Origin: Candidatus Saccharicenans sp.
GTDB lineage: Bacteria; Acidobacteriota; Aminicenantia; Aminicenantales; Saccharicenantaceae
Assembly (NCBI GenBank): GCA_026414545.1
Contig: JAOAIU010000003.1
Coordinates: forward strand, 1-48,117
Reading direction: 5' to 3'
DNA length: 48,117 nucleotides
The position numbers and the translations under genes are program-made. The notes below the pieces were generated by a model. The model searched no databases and was not told the DNA's origin. It saw nothing but the letters and a program-made list of their open reading frames with translations. Shown here in pieces: positions 45,658 to 48,117 of the stretch; within the stretch, counting starts at the first letter, position 1, and the number at the start of each line of letters is the position of its first letter.

Positions 45658-46395
45658 TTATAAATCAAGTTGGGCAAAATTCGAACGCCTGGCAGTCTGC
45701 TTGCCCGTGGCCGCTCCTGGTGTTCTGGAATCTGTTTTCTCTATCGTTATGGTCACCCTGGCCCTGGGGTAGGGGGTCAGCAGCCGCAGCTCTGGCCTGG
45801 GCAGGATCAGGTCCACCTCCAGAATGGTGCTGGTGGTTAAGGTTGAAGCATCGATAGGGCTGGTTATGACCTTATCCCGGGACCGGACCTTGCTTTCCGG
45901 TCCGGCCACCATGACCCTGGCGGGGTTGACTTCCACGCTGGCCAGTCGGTAACCATCCGGGGGGCGGCCGATTATGGTCGGAACTACTTCCATTTCCAGC
46001 TTCTTGGTTCTTTCCAGCTTGACATGAACGTAGGCCGGGCTGAAACTGACTATTTCCACTCCGGCCGGAGCCTTGATCATGCCAGAATCGATCAGATATT
46101 CCTGCTGGTAGATGCTGGCCCGGCTCATGTCCAGCTGGGCGGAAAAGTTCTCCGGCCTGAGGTCGCTGATTAACCTTTTCCTGGCCCTGATTTTCAGGTT
46201 CAGGCTGGTGTCGGGAGGTTCGAGTACTTCCACTTCGGGCGGAAGGTTAACCAGCTCCAGGTTGATGGTCAGGTTTTTTTCGGCAAAGGCCTTTTCTTCT
46301 GGTATCAGGATGATCCACAGCACCAGGGCCAGAAAGAGGGCCAGGACCTTTAACTGCCAGTTGCGGAGGATGATTTCTTTTATCATGGTTTTCAT
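45658..46395 (-). CDS. cdaR: YbbR-domain protein CdaR
   Basis: A 245-residue protein: an N-terminal membrane helix (about 14-34, NWQLKVLALFLALVLWIILIP), then extracytoplasmic YbbR-like beta repeats (NLTINLELVNLPPEVEVLEPP is typical) and a polar tail. CdaR binds and modulates the membrane diadenylate cyclase CdaA. It overlaps cdaA by 4 bp (ATGA), so the two are translationally coupled. The tail (residues 225-245) is basic and unstructured-looking. Confidence 0.92.
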   Translation of the reverse strand: MKTMIKEIILRNWQLKVLALFLALVLWIILIPEEKAFAEKNLTINLELVNLPPEVEVLEPPDTSLNLKIRARKRLISDLRPENFSAQLDMSRASIYQQEYLIDSGMIKAPAGVEIVSFSPAYVHVKLERTKKLEMEVVPTIIGRPPDGYRLASVEVNPARVMVAGPESKVRSRDKVITSPIDASTLTTSTILEVDLILPRPELRLLTPYPRARVTITIEKTDSRTPGAATGKQTARRSNFAQLDL

Positions 46396-47165
46396 CTTAT
46401 TTTCAGGTAATGGTTCAACCTGGTCTTCAGGGCTTCTTTGTTGGCTATCTTCTCAATCTGGCCGCTGGTGGCCAGAGAAATCTCACCGGTTTGCTCGCTG
46501 ACCACGATCACCGCGGCGTCAGTCTGCTGGGCCAGCCCCAGAGCAGCCAGATGCCTGGTCCGGGTGGCAAAGTTATTACCGAGGGCATGAGTCTGGGGAA
46601 GAGGCAGCAGGCAGGCGGCGGCGATGATTTTGTTGCCGCGGATGATGACAGCGCCGTCGTGCAAGGGAGATTTTGGGAAAAAAATGCTGACCAGCAAGTC
46701 CTTGGAAACCAGGGCTTCGATGGCCGTGCCCCGCTCGGCATAAGGGGACAGGTCAATTTCCTTTTCAATGGCCACGAGCGCCCCGATTTTTTTACGGGCC
46801 AGGTAATCCACGGCCTGGAGGATGTCGTCCATTTTTTCTTTCAGCGAATATATCTTGAGCGGCTTCCGGAAGGTCCGGGAACCTATGGCCGCAAAGAAGC
46901 GCCGGAGCTCTGATTGGAAAAGAACGATGATGGCGATGATCAGGTAATTGATGAAAGATTTAATTATCCTGTTGGAAACGTAAAGTCGGGCCCACTGAGT
47001 GAGCAGGAAGAAGAATAGAACCAGCAAGATACCCCAGGTTACCTGGTAGGCCCTGGTATCCTTGATGAGCACGAAGATAGAATAGAGAATAAAGGCCAGA
47101 AGCAGAATGTCCAGGATATCGGTAAACTGCATGTGTTGGAGGATGATAACCAGGTTTTCCAGCAT
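46392..47165 (-). CDS. cdaA: membrane diadenylate cyclase CdaA
   Basis: A 257-residue protein with three N-terminal helices and a DAC domain. The DGA motif (HDGAVIIRGNKI, about 170-172) is intact. The second active-site motif, usually GTRHRAA, reads TRHLAALG (about 203-210), so the final Arg of RHR is Leu. The enzyme joins two ATP into cyclic-di-AMP at the membrane; CdaR is coupled downstream. The ATG at 47165 is used with a GGGTGG ribosome site; a TTG at 47174 overlaps the folP stop. Activity is expected but the Leu replacement deserves testing. Confidence 0.93.
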   Translation of the reverse strand: MLENLVIILQHMQFTDILDILLLAFILYSIFVLIKDTRAYQVTWGILLVLFFFLLTQWARLYVSNRIIKSFINYLIIAIIVLFQSELRRFFAAIGSRTFRKPLKIYSLKEKMDDILQAVDYLARKKIGALVAIEKEIDLSPYAERGTAIEALVSKDLLVSIFFPKSPLHDGAVIIRGNKIIAAACLLPLPQTHALGNNFATRTRHLAALGLAQQTDAAVIVVSEQTGEISLATSGQIEKIANKEALKTRLNHYLKIR

Positions 47166-47166
47166 C

Positions 47167-48066
47167 TTAATCAACCACCCTTTTTTCCTTTACTATAGAT
47201 TGAGCCACGAGTAAAGCCCTTTTTGTTTCCAGGACATCGTGAACCCTGATGATGGCCGCTCCCCGGAGCCAGCTGAGGACGGCGGCGGCCAGGGTGCCTT
47301 CCAATCTCCGCTCCACGGGTTCCTCCAGGATCAATCCGATGAATGACTTCCTGGACGGCCCGACCAGGATGGGCTTTCCCAGGTCCAGGAAATGATCCAG
47401 GCGGTTGAGCAGGGTCAGGTTGTGTTCAAGGTTCTTGCCGAAGCCAATGCCCGGGTCGATTATGATCCGGTCGGAGGCAATTCCACCTTCTTCTGCCTGC
47501 CTGATTCTTTCCAGGAAAAAAGCTCTTATCTCGGCCAGGAGGTCAGCGTACTGCGGATTGAGCTGCATGGTCTCCGGGGTACCCAGCATGTGCATCAGGA
47601 TAACTGGAACGCCAGCCCCGGCTACTGTTCCGGTCATGTCCGGGTCGTGGCGAAGGGCGCTGATATCATTGACCAGGTCTGCTCCTTCTTCCAGGGCCGT
47701 CCTGGCCACCCGGCTCTTCCTGGTGTCTATGGAGAGAAGGGCTGTTGTCTGTGGACGCAGCCTTTTTATTACCGGCATGACCCGGGCCAGCTCTTCTTCT
47801 TCTGGCACCTCCCTGGAACCCGGCCGGCTGCTTTCTCCCCCTATATCTATGATTCTGGCTCCCTTTTCCACCATCTGCAGAGCCCTTTCTACTGCCCGTT
47901 CGGGTTCAAAATACTTCCCGCCGTCGGAAAAAGAGTCGGGGGTGACATTCAGGATGCCGACCAGCCAGGGCTCGGGACCGATGGTCAGTTTCTTTCCTCG
48001 GATATCGATGGTATAAAGAGGCTCGGCTATCTGAATCTTGTCTGGTTTTGTTTCGGCCAGAGGCAT
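47167..48066 (-). CDS. folP: dihydropteroate synthase FolP
   Basis: A 299-residue TIM-barrel enzyme: VGILNVTPDSFSDGG (pterin/phosphate loop), IDIGGESSRPGS, LSIDTRKS, VNDISAL, LMHMLGTPETMQ, DPGIGFGK and VGPSRKSFIG, and a C-terminal IIRVHDV. It joins p-aminobenzoate to dihydropterin pyrophosphate in folate synthesis. The first 30 residues are longer than usual. The ATG at 48066 has GGGAGG one base upstream, an unusually short spacing. It overlaps the cdaA upstream region, making folP the head of the cda operon seen here. The 51 bp to the window edge are too short to identify the next gene. Confidence 0.96.
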   Translation of the reverse strand: MPLAETKPDKIQIAEPLYTIDIRGKKLTIGPEPWLVGILNVTPDSFSDGGKYFEPERAVERALQMVEKGARIIDIGGESSRPGSREVPEEEELARVMPVIKRLRPQTTALLSIDTRKSRVARTALEEGADLVNDISALRHDPDMTGTVAGAGVPVILMHMLGTPETMQLNPQYADLLAEIRAFFLERIRQAEEGGIASDRIIIDPGIGFGKNLEHNLTLLNRLDHFLDLGKPILVGPSRKSFIGLILEEPVERRLEGTLAAAVLSWLRGAAIIRVHDVLETKRALLVAQSIVKEKRVVD

Positions 48067-48117
48067 TCCTCCCGCTCGATCAAGACTGTCATTCGGACGA
48101 CTTGTTCATTACCAGTT

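Overview
The window (about 48 kb, moderately GC-rich, densely coded) is a chromosomal stretch from a Gram-negative-type bacterium. It encodes an outer-membrane beta-barrel protein, lipoproteins with lipobox cysteines, and many exported proteins. The mix includes several secreted M14/M19/M24/M28 peptidases, DUF2961, a CehA/McbA-type PHP protein, a DUF6305-like protein, a PgsBCW set, a K+-dependent membrane pyrophosphatase and NtrC-type signalling. This resembles Acidobacteriota-related lineages such as Candidatus Aminicenantes (OP8). That placement is an inference from gene content, not from a marker gene. I see no rRNA, tRNA, CRISPR array, insertion sequence or prophage.

Layout. 1-6.9 kb: 5'-truncated CPA2 antiporter with RCK domains, soluble multi-PAS histidine kinase, outer-membrane barrel protein, OsmC-like protein, PAP2 membrane protein. 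7-15.6 kb: sugar epimerase/reductase, DUF2961 (GH172-like) exported protein, lipid kinase, large exported PHP metallohydrolase, GNAT-like protein, M19 dipeptidase lipoprotein. 15.7-22.3 kb: a three-gene operon of oligopeptide-type binding protein, membrane histidine kinase and NtrC-type activator. It is followed by two strong sigma-54 promoters. The first precedes a stand-alone receiver gene. The second precedes a roughly 270-nt AT-rich locus that ends in a clear intrinsic terminator and looks like a small RNA. A DUF89 gene lies between them. 22.3-34.3 kb: THEP1-type NTPase, exported Xaa-Pro aminopeptidase, pgsB-pgsC-pgsW, and a convergent operon (membrane-anchored unknown, DctM-like permease, a 51-residue two-helix protein, M14/AspA-like enzyme). 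Then come an exported M28 peptidase, a DUF6305-like exported protein and a DUF72 protein. 34.5-42.2 kb: hppA, M28 lipoprotein, a PTS EIIA domain fused to a zinc ribbon, exported M14 carboxypeptidase, a GGQ release-factor-like protein. 42.2-48 kb, all minus strand: folP-cdaA-cdaR-glmM, then pdxJ and an M20 amidohydrolase.

How the genes fit together. The exported peptidases and the peptide-type binding protein suggest a peptide-scavenging, probably anaerobic life. The membrane pyrophosphatase supports ion-gradient generation. The cdaA-cdaR-glmM block links cyclic-di-AMP to cell-wall precursor supply. The RCK-bearing antiporter could be a c-di-AMP or K+ responsive element.

Most interesting: the sigma-54 circuit at 15.7-22.3 kb. 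Both sigma-54 promoters share a 12-bp core and carry a 6-5-6 dyad at nearly the same upstream distance (centres 82 and 89 bp before the -24 GG). The NtrC-type gene next door is the obvious candidate activator. The second promoter appears to drive an undescribed structured RNA with a 17-bp stem, a pyrimidine-rich segment with a tandem 10-mer, and a terminator.
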